A model generated the notes under the pieces. It ran no database searches and was not told where the DNA came from. It saw nothing but the letters and a program-made list of their open reading frames with translations. From Neolecta irregularis DAH-3 (taxonomy: Eukaryota; Ascomycota; Neolectomycetes; Neolectales; Neolectaceae), in the NCBI GenBank assembly GCA_001929475.1, contig LXFE01000337.1, positions 1 to 28,169 on the forward strand: a stretch of DNA of 28,169 bases, read 5' to 3'. Of the stretch, positions 20,306-28,169 are shown piece by piece (position 1 is the first letter of the stretch; each line of letters starts with the position of its first letter). The position numbers and the translations under genes were made by a program.

Positions 20306-20712
20306 TAACGGAATATAAGTTTGGTGGAATTTGATCCTGACAATACTTAAACGCCCGGAGAGCCGATATCGATTAAGCCTGCTTGGTCTTTTCAAAATTT
20401 CAAATTGTATTGTAGAAGCATTCTTTATCGTACCATGTATGAGAGAGAGCTACTCATATCAAGGAGACTTGCCGGATTTTACCTTTCTAGTTCCTAGCTG
20501 ACTGAATATCAAGGTTTCGTTAGCTTCATCAAACGGTGCGAAAATTTGCGTCTACCCTCAAAGAAGACCTTCTGTGGAGACGCTATTGCAGCTTGAATCA
20601 GGATTATGGAATGGAATTTACACAGTGCCTCAAAGGAATATTGAATGATTAGATAAATGTATGTTCCTGATTGTATAGCGCAACTCAGAAAACGGTCCAC
20701 AAGACCACCCTT
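20306..20712. other. Intergenic between minus-strand genes
   Basis: 3' flank of ABZ1 and promoter of the SIM-motif gene. Short frames only. Confidence 0.45.
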
Positions 20713-22788
20713 CTATTCAATAATAATGCCTAATGCCGGACAAGTACTTCCCAATTTCGTCTTCATTTCTTTCCATTCTTCGTCGATGCCACCTAAAGCT
20801 GTGATTGCTCCACCAGCTCCTACTTTCCATTCTCCATCAATTTTCTCCTGTACTGCGGTACGGATAACAACGCTGAAGTCTCCATTTCCACAAACACTCC
20901 AGTATCCAAGAACCCCGCTGTATATACCACGTTCCTCCTCTTCGAGGGTTTGAAGGATTTCAACAGAGCGTTTTTTGGGTGCCCCGGTCATGCTACCAGG
21001 CGGCAACGACCGGCTCAGCACATCAAAGCCTGTGTATGGTGGAGATAGTTGACCTTGAATAACACTGACAAGTTGAAAGACAGTCCGATATTCCTCGACC
21101 TGCATCAATTTTGGAACAGTTACATCGTCTGTAATACAATGTAAATCATGTCGAATAAGGTCGACGATCATCAGGTTCTCGGCCATTTCCTTTGGGACTC
21201 GAAGTTTACTTTCCGCTTCCGCGAATGTTGTGGTTGGAGTTTTGCGGATTGTGCCCTTTATTGGGCGAAGTTCAACTTTGCCATCACGAGTCCAGCTTAG
21301 AAATCGCTCTGGAGATGAGGAAAGTACTGTTGTTGAACCGAGACGGAGGTATGCCGCATAAGGTGCTGGATTTCGTGAACGTAAAGAATGGTACAAGGAC
21401 CACGAAGGAACATCTAACGGTAGAAGCACTCTTGTTTGAGCAGTCAGACATAATTCATATGAATTTCCGGATAAGAGATGTTCGGTACATTTTGCAATAT
21501 TCGATTTGTATTTTGCTTCTTCTGGTATTGAAATTTCAGCCCGATGATTTGTGGATATAGGCGGCGGCGATGCTGTAGCGGTTTGAAGCAGCAAAGCTGT
21601 CTTATTTACCCAATCATCATTCTGCTGAAGACTCTGAATATAGATCATCGACTTGTGTGTATCGATAACAACACTCCGGAAGACAAACACCAAATTCACA
21701 TCTGGACGATGACGTGAACCTCGAACGGCTACATTGAGGCTCGAGACACCGGCTTCGTAACTGAAATATCCGATTAGCCCGCCAGAAAAGGGAATATCAG
21801 GGAAAACCGGCGACGTAGCTCGAGCAGCCATGAATTTCGCTAGCCAAGACCATATGTCTCCCTCATGCGGTAGAGTGGTAGCACATCCGTTTTGTGTTAC
21901 AGTAACATGTAGATCATGGATGAAATACTGTATGATTTCCGACTTATTGCACGGAACTCCGACAAGGGAATATCGTCCGGGGACCGAGAGAGACTCTAAT
22001 AAAGTGACAGGATCTTCCTTATGGAGGTTGAGTCGCTGCACAATATCTGTTCCCAGAAGAGTAGATTGTAATGCAATACCAGTACCACGAGATAAGTTCA
22101 CTGACGTTATAGAACTCGGTAGAGATTGTGGCATGATGTCGAAATCAAAATGACACTCGAGTTGTCTTGATGGTCGATTGCTCTTGTTCCAGTTTGAAGC
22201 CAAATCCCAAAAGTTTAATATCAGCCGATTGCCTTCAGTCGAGCACACTGATTCAGGATGGTATTGAACACCCCAATAAGGCTTGTAAGGATGTCTTACA
22301 CCCATTAAAACTCTACCGTTCTCCTCATCATCTGCCCAGGATAGTGCTTCAAGGTCTTTTGGAAGTGTACAATGCAGTGAATGATATCGAACAGCTTGTA
22401 TTTCCTTGGAGTTGGCGTAAATGTCTGAAGCGAAGTGCTCAAGGAAGCTGATTTGCCCGTGTTTGACAGCTGAAAGCCTTTTAACTTCCCCACCAAATGC
22501 CATGCACAAGGTCTGCATTCCAAGACATACACCTAGTGTAGGAATATCGCAATTCCAAACATGACCGATCACACCAATATCTTTGGGGTTGGATGGATTT
22601 CCGGGCCCAGGGCCGATCACTACGGAATCAAAAGCCGGCAAATAGAGTTGAAGTTCTTCCAAAGAAAACTGATCGTTCCGAATCGTAACTACCCGGGATC
22701 CGGGTATGTTCTTCAATAACAGGGATCTCAAGTTATAGGAATAACTATCATAGGAGTCGATTAGGAGAATTCGAGGCACTGGAGACAT
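20713..22788 (-). CDS. ABZ1: Aminodeoxychorismate synthase (PabA-PabB fusion)
   Basis: Makes 4-amino-4-deoxychorismate from chorismate and glutamine for p-aminobenzoate and folate; cytosolic. One intron-free frame of 691 residues. Residues 1-200 are a class I glutamine amidotransferase: IGPGPGNPSNP, then GVCLGMQTLC with nucleophile Cys88, and QYHPES with His177 and Glu179. Residues about 240-691 are the chorismate-binding synthase domain: GGLIGYFSYEAG, ELCLTAQTRV, SSSPERFLSW, RPIKGTIRKTP, DLIRHDL, VFQLVSVIQGQL, PPGSMTGAPKKRSVEIL and GIYSGVLGYWSV. GATase first, then synthase, on one chain is the fungal and plant aminodeoxychorismate synthase arrangement; fungal anthranilate synthase normally keeps the synthase on a separate subunit. 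The PIKGT lysine favours PabB over TrpE. It looks intact. Confidence 0.93.
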   Translation of the reverse strand: MSPVPRILLIDSYDSYSYNLRSLLLKNIPGSRVVTIRNDQFSLEELQLYLPAFDSVVIGPGPGNPSNPKDIGVIGHVWNCDIPTLGVCLGMQTLCMAFGGEVKRLSAVKHGQISFLEHFASDIYANSKEIQAVRYHSLHCTLPKDLEALSWADDEENGRVLMGVRHPYKPYWGVQYHPESVCSTEGNRLILNFWDLASNWNKSNRPSRQLECHFDFDIMPQSLPSSITSVNLSRGTGIALQSTLLGTDIVQRLNLHKEDPVTLLESLSVPGRYSLVGVPCNKSEIIQYFIHDLHVTVTQNGCATTLPHEGDIWSWLAKFMAARATSPVFPDIPFSGGLIGYFSYEAGVSSLNVAVRGSRHRPDVNLVFVFRSVVIDTHKSMIYIQSLQQNDDWVNKTALLLQTATASPPPISTNHRAEISIPEEAKYKSNIAKCTEHLLSGNSYELCLTAQTRVLLPLDVPSWSLYHSLRSRNPAPYAAYLRLGSTTVLSSSPERFLSWTRDGKVELRPIKGTIRKTPTTTFAEAESKLRVPKEMAENLMIVDLIRHDLHCITDDVTVPKLMQVEEYRTVFQLVSVIQGQLSPPYTGFDVLSRSLPPGSMTGAPKKRSVEILQTLEEEERGIYSGVLGYWSVCGNGDFSVVIRTAVQEKIDGEWKVGAGGAITALGGIDEEWKEMKTKLGSTCPALGIIIE

Positions 22789-23015
22789 CTAAGGCTAATC
22801 TAACGCAAATTAACGGATTTCCTTAGCTAGCAACAATACCACTCAAGGAATCGCCAGTGGTGAGTCAAAAGAACAAGATAATTATTGGGCGCGACTAAAA
22901 ATAAAATTTCTCGAGTTTGAGAGTTAATTATTCTGCCACCCCATCAGGCGAAACAACAGATGAGATGCTGGAATCTCATACATGTGGTGTTATCTAGTAA
23001 CCCACATTGGATGAA
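22789..23015. other. Intergenic, ABZ1 5' flank
   Basis: Short promoter region of ABZ1 and 3' flank of the BAH-PHD gene. No other signal. Confidence 0.45.
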
Positions 23016-23816
23016 TCAGTAAATGTTATTATAACAAATCAAGCAATAAACATCTATCGTTACTTTTTCCATATCAGCATCAATCCATGATGCCTTTAAA
23101 CACTCTTTGTCATTAATAAAGAAGATTGGGAATTTTATAGAATGAATTTCACGGATCCGCTTCTCTAAACATTTTTGATGTAGCCATATCTGGCAGCAGC
23201 TGCACAACCACATGGGCTCATCGGCAGAATGGGGTTCCAGGCATTTACAATGATTCTTTGGTTTCTGACTTGTCAGTTCAACAATTGAATGGGAATACTG
23301 TCAGCTGCCCCTTCAAGGGACAAAACTTTTGCCTCCAGTAGAATGTTTGAACCAATTCATTTTCATTCTTATGTTCCCTCCACTGTATACAGGAACATTT
23401 TGCAGCAATTGTGTAGGCTGAAATGACCTGTTCCCAATCGGACCATATGACCTCATCTTCCCCATGGTACTTTTGACGACCACAGGGAAGCTCTTCAGGA
23501 CGATAGTACCAGCGGATTAGCACATAGACCTCCTTTTCGGTTCGAGCTCGAATTTCGACGATTTGCGCAATCCAATAAACTGAATTTTTCATATTTACGG
23601 TTGTTTCCTTGTTGTCATTGCTATTGTTGACCAAAACGTGATCTTTGACGCTTAAAAGCTGATCAGAAACTCGAATTAATTAGAATGTACAGGAAATCAA
23701 ACCATACTAGTACAAGATTCAAAGCGATCCAATCTATGCCAATCATCTGGTGCATCGTCGGGGAAGCGGGCTCTCACAGTCATTTTTATGTTGGTGGGAA
23801 AGATCCCTTCTCGCAT
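23016..23816 (-). CDS. BAH-PHD chromatin protein, EPR-1/BP1-like
   Basis: Exons (minus) 23816-23708, 23669-23299 and 23264-23016 join through introns of 38 and 34 nt to about 242 residues. The BAH domain runs from LLSVKDHVLVNN through YWIAQIVEIRARTEKEVYVL, RWYYRPEELPCGRQKYHGED and ending at FYWRQKF. A PHD-type zinc finger follows: HCKCLEPHSADEPMWLCSCC, IWLHQKCLEK and a distal YCLIC pair, with an insertion before the last pair. BAH-PHD proteins of filamentous fungi (Neurospora EPR-1, Fusarium BP1) bind H3K27me3 and repress Polycomb-type targets. Trp and Tyr in the BAH core are compatible with an aromatic cage, but the cage is not proven here. The 5' end is unsure: the frame stays open upstream to a TTTTCAG acceptor at 23995, so an earlier exon could add about 60 residues. 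Confidence 0.7.
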
Positions 23817-24386
23817 TTTATAAATTCTTCCCGAGAGTGCAAGTCTACAGACCTTGCTAGCCTGTTTCCGTCGGCAAGCTCCGTGATGTATTACATTAAC
23901 AGCTGAAGCAGATGCCTCTGAGAAACGCACAATTCGTTCAGCTCCGCGTTCATATTTCAGTGAAGGAAGCTTAAAATAGGATATCGGCTTGAATCTGAAA
24001 AAAAAGTGTCAACATGAGAATTTAGAATAAAATTTCAAAGGAGCGCAACTGGTCACTTTAAACACTTTGGAAATTCGCTATATTAGACTACGGTTGAAGG
24101 AAAGAAATGTTGGAGGTATAGAGTCGGATCAGCGCTCATCCAAAGGAATAACGAGATCCCGGCTTAAATCCCGTCGCGTCAATCTTCATCCTTCCAAACC
24201 AACCTTGGGAGCTATTATCGAGTCCGTCCGGTCTTTGACAAGAGATTGTGTGGAGGGACGGTTATTAGGAATTTTGGAAAGTAGCGAAAAGATTAGCCGA
24301 TATGGGTTTTATAGCGGTTTCCAAACTGAGACTAATTAGCGACCTTTTCCAACAACTGTTCCTCTGACCTACTTAGTTCTGCGAGT
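23817..24386. promoter_or_regulatory. Divergent promoter of BAH-PHD and SNRNP27-like genes
   Basis: It separates two head-to-head genes. Up to 23994 it may also be coding for the BAH-PHD N-terminus. A 90-codon plus-strand frame at 24067-24339 lacks motifs and sits in the expected 5' region, so I do not call it a gene. Confidence 0.4.
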
Positions 24387-25017
24387 ATGGGATATGACAA
24401 GACAGACAGCCAGCGTGATAGATCAAGAGACCGAAATGCGAGAACTCGCAGAGACCGCTCGAGAAGCCCCCGGGTTTATGGTATAGTCCTTTTTCGAATT
24501 GTTTTAATCTCAAGACCGCAGAGATGACAAACCATACGATAGACGACGACGAAGCCCTTCTCGCGACCGGGATATGGGCGGAAAGGGATCTCGAGTGCGA
24601 TCTGAGGATATTAATGGACGATTTTCGAGAAAAAAAGACCGGAGGAGATCGCCGTCGAGAGAACGAACGCAAGACTATCGACAAATATCTAGAAGCCCTC
24701 GGAGACACACCCGGTCTCCCTCAAGGACTCGAGAACTGCATAAAGATGGACCAGAGAGACCGGCCACACGCCCTGGAGAAGGTTGTGGTCACATACGAAG
24801 CACTCTAACATTTGCAGATCATCTTGAGCCAGCCCCGGAAATAGACGAAGAGGCTGGACTAATGAAGCTGATGGGATTTTCTGGATTTTCTTCTACGCAA
24901 GGCAAACATATTCCCGGAAATACCGCAGGTGTTCTTAAGAAAGTAAAACCTCAAAAGTTCCGACAGTACATGAATCGACCTGGCGGATTCAACAAACCTC
25001 TGGAATCTAGCTCGTAA
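24387..25017 (+). CDS. U4/U6.U5 tri-snRNP 27 kDa protein (SNRNP27-like)
   Basis: Spliceosome component expected in the tri-snRNP. Exons 24387-24480 and 24515-25017 join across a 34-nt intron (GTATAG...TCAAG) to 198 residues. The first 110 residues are rich in Arg-Ser, Arg-Asp and Ser-Pro (GYDKTDSQRDRSRDRNARTR; SRSPRRHTRSPSRTRE). The C-terminus LMKLMGFSGFSSTQGKHIPG, then KFRQYMNRPGGFNKPLE is the signature of the SNRNP27 domain (DUF1777): M-x-x-MGF-x-x-F-x-ST-x-G, then YRQYMNR-x-GGFNRPL. The ATG at 24387 is followed directly by RS-type sequence. A splicing factor sits in a genome whose introns here are all 33-43 nt, which may be coincidence. Confidence 0.9.
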
Positions 25018-25204
25018 TCCTTTTTTCCAAACCAGTCCTATATTCGTCAAGTTGGTTTTCTAGACATTGGAATTTCACTTTTAATGCTCATTTTCTAAGG
25101 TCCCTCAAACAAATGGGTCAATAGGACAGAGTACTGGCCTGCATAGGAATACTATTATAAGACAAACCGAAACTATTTCATATCAATACACTTCACCATT
25201 CTCT
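25018..25204. other. 3' flank of SNRNP27-like gene
   Basis: AT-rich, no gene seen. Confidence 0.4.
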
Positions 25205-25453
25205 TCAATAGTGCTCATAATCATCGTAATTGTTACTCTTGTAACTCCCGCAATCACAATGATCATTTTTCTGATCCCGGATTCTGTTCTCATCATAATA
25301 ATCATACTCGCCATCACAGCCATCATACTCGCAATCACAATCATCATTATATGTTTCTCCTGGTTCATTTTCGTTGTCACTTGTAACCCCTAGGCTAGAC
25401 TTACCCCGAAAACTGGATGATTCGATGGTGCCTGGGGATGGAAACGAGGTCAT
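25205..25453 (-). CDS. Acidic low-complexity ORF, uncertain
   Basis: An 82-codon minus frame beginning MTSFPSPGTIESSSFRGKSS and ending in a Asp/Glu/Tyr/Asn/Cys-rich tail (YNDDCDCEYDGCDGEYDYYD) followed by a similar second block. The frame stays open upstream to about 25555 without an ATG (SYEPYDFNYPGNYGTM), so this could be the last exon of a gene. A GTAAGT donor after SSFRG and an AACCAG acceptor could remove 45 nt. The tail derives from GATGATTATGA-like degenerate repeats, and a low-complexity accident is possible. No function is assigned. Confidence 0.3.
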   Translation of the reverse strand: MTSFPSPGTIESSSFRGKSSLGVTSDNENEPGETYNDDCDCEYDGCDGEYDYYDENRIRDQKNDHCDCGSYKSNNYDDYEHY

Positions 25454-25867
25454 GGTACCATAATTACCCGGGTAATTAAAGTCGTAGGGTTCATAGCTAT
25501 CATCTACATCCTTGGAATAGGCCCAAGAGACTGAAAGCCAATACCACCGCGCTCACCAATCAACAAACAACAATCTATTATAATCCTATAAACGCCTGTG
25601 ACCTCAAGCTACATCCTGCGTGCAACACGCGCTAGTTGTATTAAGGCAGGTGGCTCCGCATGCTTCACTTTTCTCTGGGCGAAATGTTTCTTGTTTCCTT
25701 TTCACCTCGAGCTCACCTACGTTTCAACAAAGCCATGAACCAAGCAGAAAATTACAATTACCAAGAAATTATCATCACGACGGGAATTCCTTGAGGCACA
25801 CTTCGCTGCTGCCTATTCCTCCTTCCTTTATGGATCTGAATTTGTTCCGCAATTTTCCTCATTAAGC
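25454..25867. other. Intergenic, mostly featureless
   Basis: Apart from a possible upstream continuation of the acidic ORF, no gene, RNA or clear repeat is seen. Confidence 0.4.
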
Positions 25868-26339
25868 TTGGTAGCTCTTCTTGTGGAGAATAAGACTGAT
25901 CGGGTCTTGAGGATGTTGCTGCTCAGTTTGTCACTGAGCTCGTTCTTTCTCTTTGCGGTCAGCAAGCCCATCCACATGATGGATTTGTCATCGTCGGTAT
26001 TCCCGATCTGGTTATCTGTGGCAATGGTTGTTTTCTGGTGGCTGTGGGGGTTCCGGGAATCCCCACTTGGAACCTTCATACAACGAATTCAACGGAACCC
26101 AACCGCCTCCCAAAATCAATTTGTTTAAGGTCTAACGTGATACCACGGTAGAAAGAATCCTCCTTATAGTCGAACCTGGCTACAGGGAATCTCCATACAA
26201 CGAAATCTTCCCTATAACGAAATCAACTGGTTTCAAAAATTAATTAGTATGCGGTATTTTTCTATCATGATAGAACGAATCCGCCTTATAAAAATTCAAC
26301 GCCCTTGAATGCCACGTTCGTTATAACTAGGTTCGATTG
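25868..26339 (-). mobile_element. Pogo-type transposon end or MITE remnant
   Basis: The right end, read on the minus strand from 26339, is CAATCGAACCTAGTTATAAC followed by GAACGTGG and is preceded by TA (26340-26341), as expected for pogo/Tc1-type ends with a TA target. Internal stretches repeat the same theme (CCTTATAGTCGAACCTGG near 26163, ACAACGAAATC and ATAACGAAATC near 26200). No transposase frame and no matching left terminal repeat are visible, so this is a fragment or a composite MITE. The left limit is arbitrary; the palindromic repeat at 26034-26066 lies inside it. Confidence 0.5.
26034..26066 (-). repeat. 33-nt palindrome-bearing repeat, copy 2
   Basis: Exact inverse copy of 5424-5456, including the 23-bp palindrome at 26044-26066. 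Here it sits within transposon-like DNA, which suggests the repeat is part of a mobile element. Confidence 0.6.
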
Positions 26340-26490
26340 TATCGATATTTTCTATATAATTACAACGATGTATCATTCAATATACATTTTGTACACCCTA
26401 ATTATTGAGACTCTCCATGCCGCCAATACCTCGTAATTATACTACTCAATGTGATTCTTCGTTGCCCAGCTGCATTTGGCAATTGCCTTC

Positions 26491-26760
26491 TCACGAACAA
26501 ATCCGCAGAATTTTAGCCTTAAACAGGCTGGAAGGATATACCTTTAGACTGTCGAGATACTTGTACAGACGCTTTATTCTTTTCGAAAGAACCGGCTTCT
26601 CTTTCTCTTTACCTTCATCATCGGGATCTGCGAATCCTTTGCAATACCAGGGATTCTGACTGTCTGTCTTCGAAGGTGTGTGCATTTCGAATACAATACC
26701 ATCCGTTTTAATATACCTCCGATCAGTTCCGTTAAGCGATTTTCGAAAATATTGCTTCAT
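26491..26760 (-). CDS. Small basic hypothetical protein
   Basis: An 89-codon frame with ATG at 26760, preceded about 50 nt upstream by TATATAAA-type sequence. The product (MKQYFRKSLNGTDRRYIKTD, then DEGKEKEKPVLSKRIKRLYK) is Lys/Arg-rich and protein-like but belongs to no family I recognise. A GTATATCC donor within the frame could begin an intron, so the C-terminus may differ. No signal peptide or membrane segment. Confidence 0.35.
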   Translation of the reverse strand: MKQYFRKSLNGTDRRYIKTDGIVFEMHTPSKTDSQNPWYCKGFADPDDEGKEKEKPVLSKRIKRLYKYLDSLKVYPSSLFKAKILRICS

Positions 26761-26810
26761 CTTTTGAAATGACTGTTATATCAAGCAATATTCATTTGAA
26801 AAGTGATCTC

Positions 26811-26816
26811 TTTATA
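26811..26816 (-). promoter_or_regulatory. TATA box of small basic ORF
   Basis: TATAAA within TGTATATAAAGAG on the minus strand, about 50 nt before the ATG at 26760. Confidence 0.4.
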
Positions 26817-26820
26817 TACA

Positions 26821-28169
26821 CCTCGCTATCAACCGGGTAAAATTGCTATGACTGTTCGTCTAAATGTGTGATGAACACGCATTCATCGTCAAGGCGCTTG
26901 GTCCTTTCTTGGGAACGATAAATTATCAACGGGTTTGGATATGCGCTGTCCTTGTGTGGACTCAGGAGAACCCCACTACAGGCTTAGTGATCGAGATAAT
27001 TTCTCTTTAGTGAGGAGCAAAGTCGACAAGAAGAAGCGGCTTTGTGCTTTATTCGGAAGCCTTTAAAATTTATCTAATCGAGAGTGAACCGAAATACTCG
27101 GATGAAGTAATAGTTTGATGAACCTCAAGGAATCGGTAACTGCAATGTGCAGAAAGCGTCAATATCCTACTCAAACACACGGGGACCTCTGAAGGAGAAT
27201 ATCTCTAAAGGGGAATTATTTTCTTGGTAAAACCTCTATAGAAAGGCTTATCTCATAGTCAATGATCTGGAAAAGTAATATGTGCACAGCATGGAAGATT
27301 TAGAAGGACAATGAGATTGATACTATCATTTATCCAAGAGCAAGAGGCCACACATAAGCTGCTTGTATAAATAGCAGTTGGACGTGTTATTGAATGGTTT
27401 AGTGCAGAGTATGCTGGTCAGAAGTCTTGCGTGTCATATGTATACACTGTACATATCCCAAGACCCCACATCTCGTTTCAAAGGCAGGTCGGCTAAATGC
27501 GCCAGAATAAAACTTTGTTGAGTTGTATTCTTAGTAGTTCCTTTAAGATGTCGATCACAGATTACTAACGATATCCGCTCGGTCTTTTAATGAGATCTAG
27601 ACCAAAATAAGGCACAGATCGCTTTTTAGATTAGTTGTTGCATTTGAGATAGAACATCGTCTCCTCAAAACCGATGCAGTGTCTTCATCCAGCGCTAAAT
27701 CCAAATATAATACTGAAAACGTGGCGTCCTCAAGATAGGCTAGACTTGTTGCACAGCTGTCGGGCATAATGGATGACTTTGCAAGAAACCTTTGATCCTG
27801 ATATAGTGGCACAGTGTTGGCAACAATATAAACCATATGGTATTGGCAATATAAAAATGTCATAATATTATAACAAAATCAAAAAGTCCATCTTATATCA
27901 TCTAATAAAAATTAAATGGTTACAATATTATTACAAAAAACCATATACATATCACACAATATGTAATATATCACATGTAATTGTGATATTGTTGCCGACA
28001 CTGACTGTGGCAGTCAATTTTTGAAAGAACTATCTTCAAACAGGCAAATAGATGGAATCTGATCAATTCTTTCTAGAGAGATTTAATCCATCCAATAATC
28101 AATCATCCTCTACCAGTTCTTCATGTTGGGTAATTGTAGACGAGTCTCATTTTAGCGCTCTTTGCACGT
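26821..28169. other. AT-rich region without recognised genes
   Basis: Only short frames without motifs (for example 27597-27863, minus). The part 27830-28000 is especially AT-rich, with recurring ATATCACA/TGTGATAT and CAATATTATTACAA words. It could be decayed repeat or transposon DNA. Confidence 0.4.

Noticed and set aside
24067-24339. 90-codon plus-strand ORF in the divergent promoter
   Set aside because: No motif, no promoter of its own, and it lies where 5' UTR or promoter is expected.
24524-24808. 94-codon ORF inside the SNRNP27-like gene
   Set aside because: Alternate frame of the RS-rich exon; the spliced frame carries the family signature.
1415-25017. A metabolic or secondary-metabolite gene cluster
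   Set aside because: FDH, FAD oxidoreductase, LYS4 and ABZ1 belong to unrelated primary pathways and lie among formin, splicing and chromatin genes; no backbone synthase, transporter or pathway regulator is present.
27830-28000. AT-rich palindromic words as an origin or centromere-like element
   Set aside because: Base composition and short inverted words alone are not enough; no defined consensus was seen.
1-28169. tRNA, rRNA or CRISPR features
   Set aside because: No cloverleaf with convincing A and B boxes was spotted by eye and no regularly spaced repeat array is present; a tRNAscan run would settle the former.

Overview
The window looks like nuclear DNA of a filamentous ascomycete (Pezizomycotina). 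The proteins are fungal types: a SepA/Bni1-type formin, homoaconitase of the fungal lysine pathway, a fused PabA-PabB enzyme, NAD formate dehydrogenase, a Tda3-like flavoprotein, an SNRNP27-like splicing factor and a BAH-PHD chromatin protein. Genes are broken by GT-AG introns, promoters are pyrimidine-rich or carry TATA-like boxes, and AT-rich intergenic DNA holds degraded transposons. I cannot name the genus.

Layout. 1-1400: intergenic, with an LTR-like repeat (431-826) holding a GC-rich minisatellite. 1415-2744 (+): formate dehydrogenase, seven exons. 3230-3682 (-): small secreted protein. 4374-5640: repeat-rich, with a pogo/Fot1-type transposase relic carrying a stop, a second GC-rich LTR-like repeat, an orphan coding fragment cut off by a palindromic repeat, and a strong hairpin. 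5919-6812 (-): F-box protein. 7452-8736 (+): Tda3-like FAD oxidoreductase with an apparent 1-nt frameshift. 9072-14578 (+): a 1725-residue formin from ten exons. 14812-16215 (-): arrestin-like protein. 16634-18823 (-): mitochondrial homoaconitase (LYS4). 19509-20305 (-): conserved-looking protein with a SUMO-interaction-like motif. 20713-22788 (-): aminodeoxychorismate synthase (ABZ1 type), no introns. 23016-23816 (-): BAH-PHD protein, divergent from the SNRNP27-like gene at 24387-25017 (+). 25205-28169: low-complexity DNA, a pogo-type terminal sequence, one small lysine-rich ORF with a good TATA box, and AT-rich DNA.

The genes do not form one pathway or a secondary-metabolite cluster; they are mostly housekeeping (one-carbon, lysine and folate metabolism, actin polarity, splicing, chromatin).

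The main observation concerns gene architecture. In the eight intron-bearing genes I could resolve 30 introns by hand from reading frame and protein continuity. All are 33-43 nt. They include a 33-nt intron with no in-frame stop, two probable GC-AG introns and a 19-nt microexon. ORF-only reading therefore breaks most of these genes into false short ORFs.
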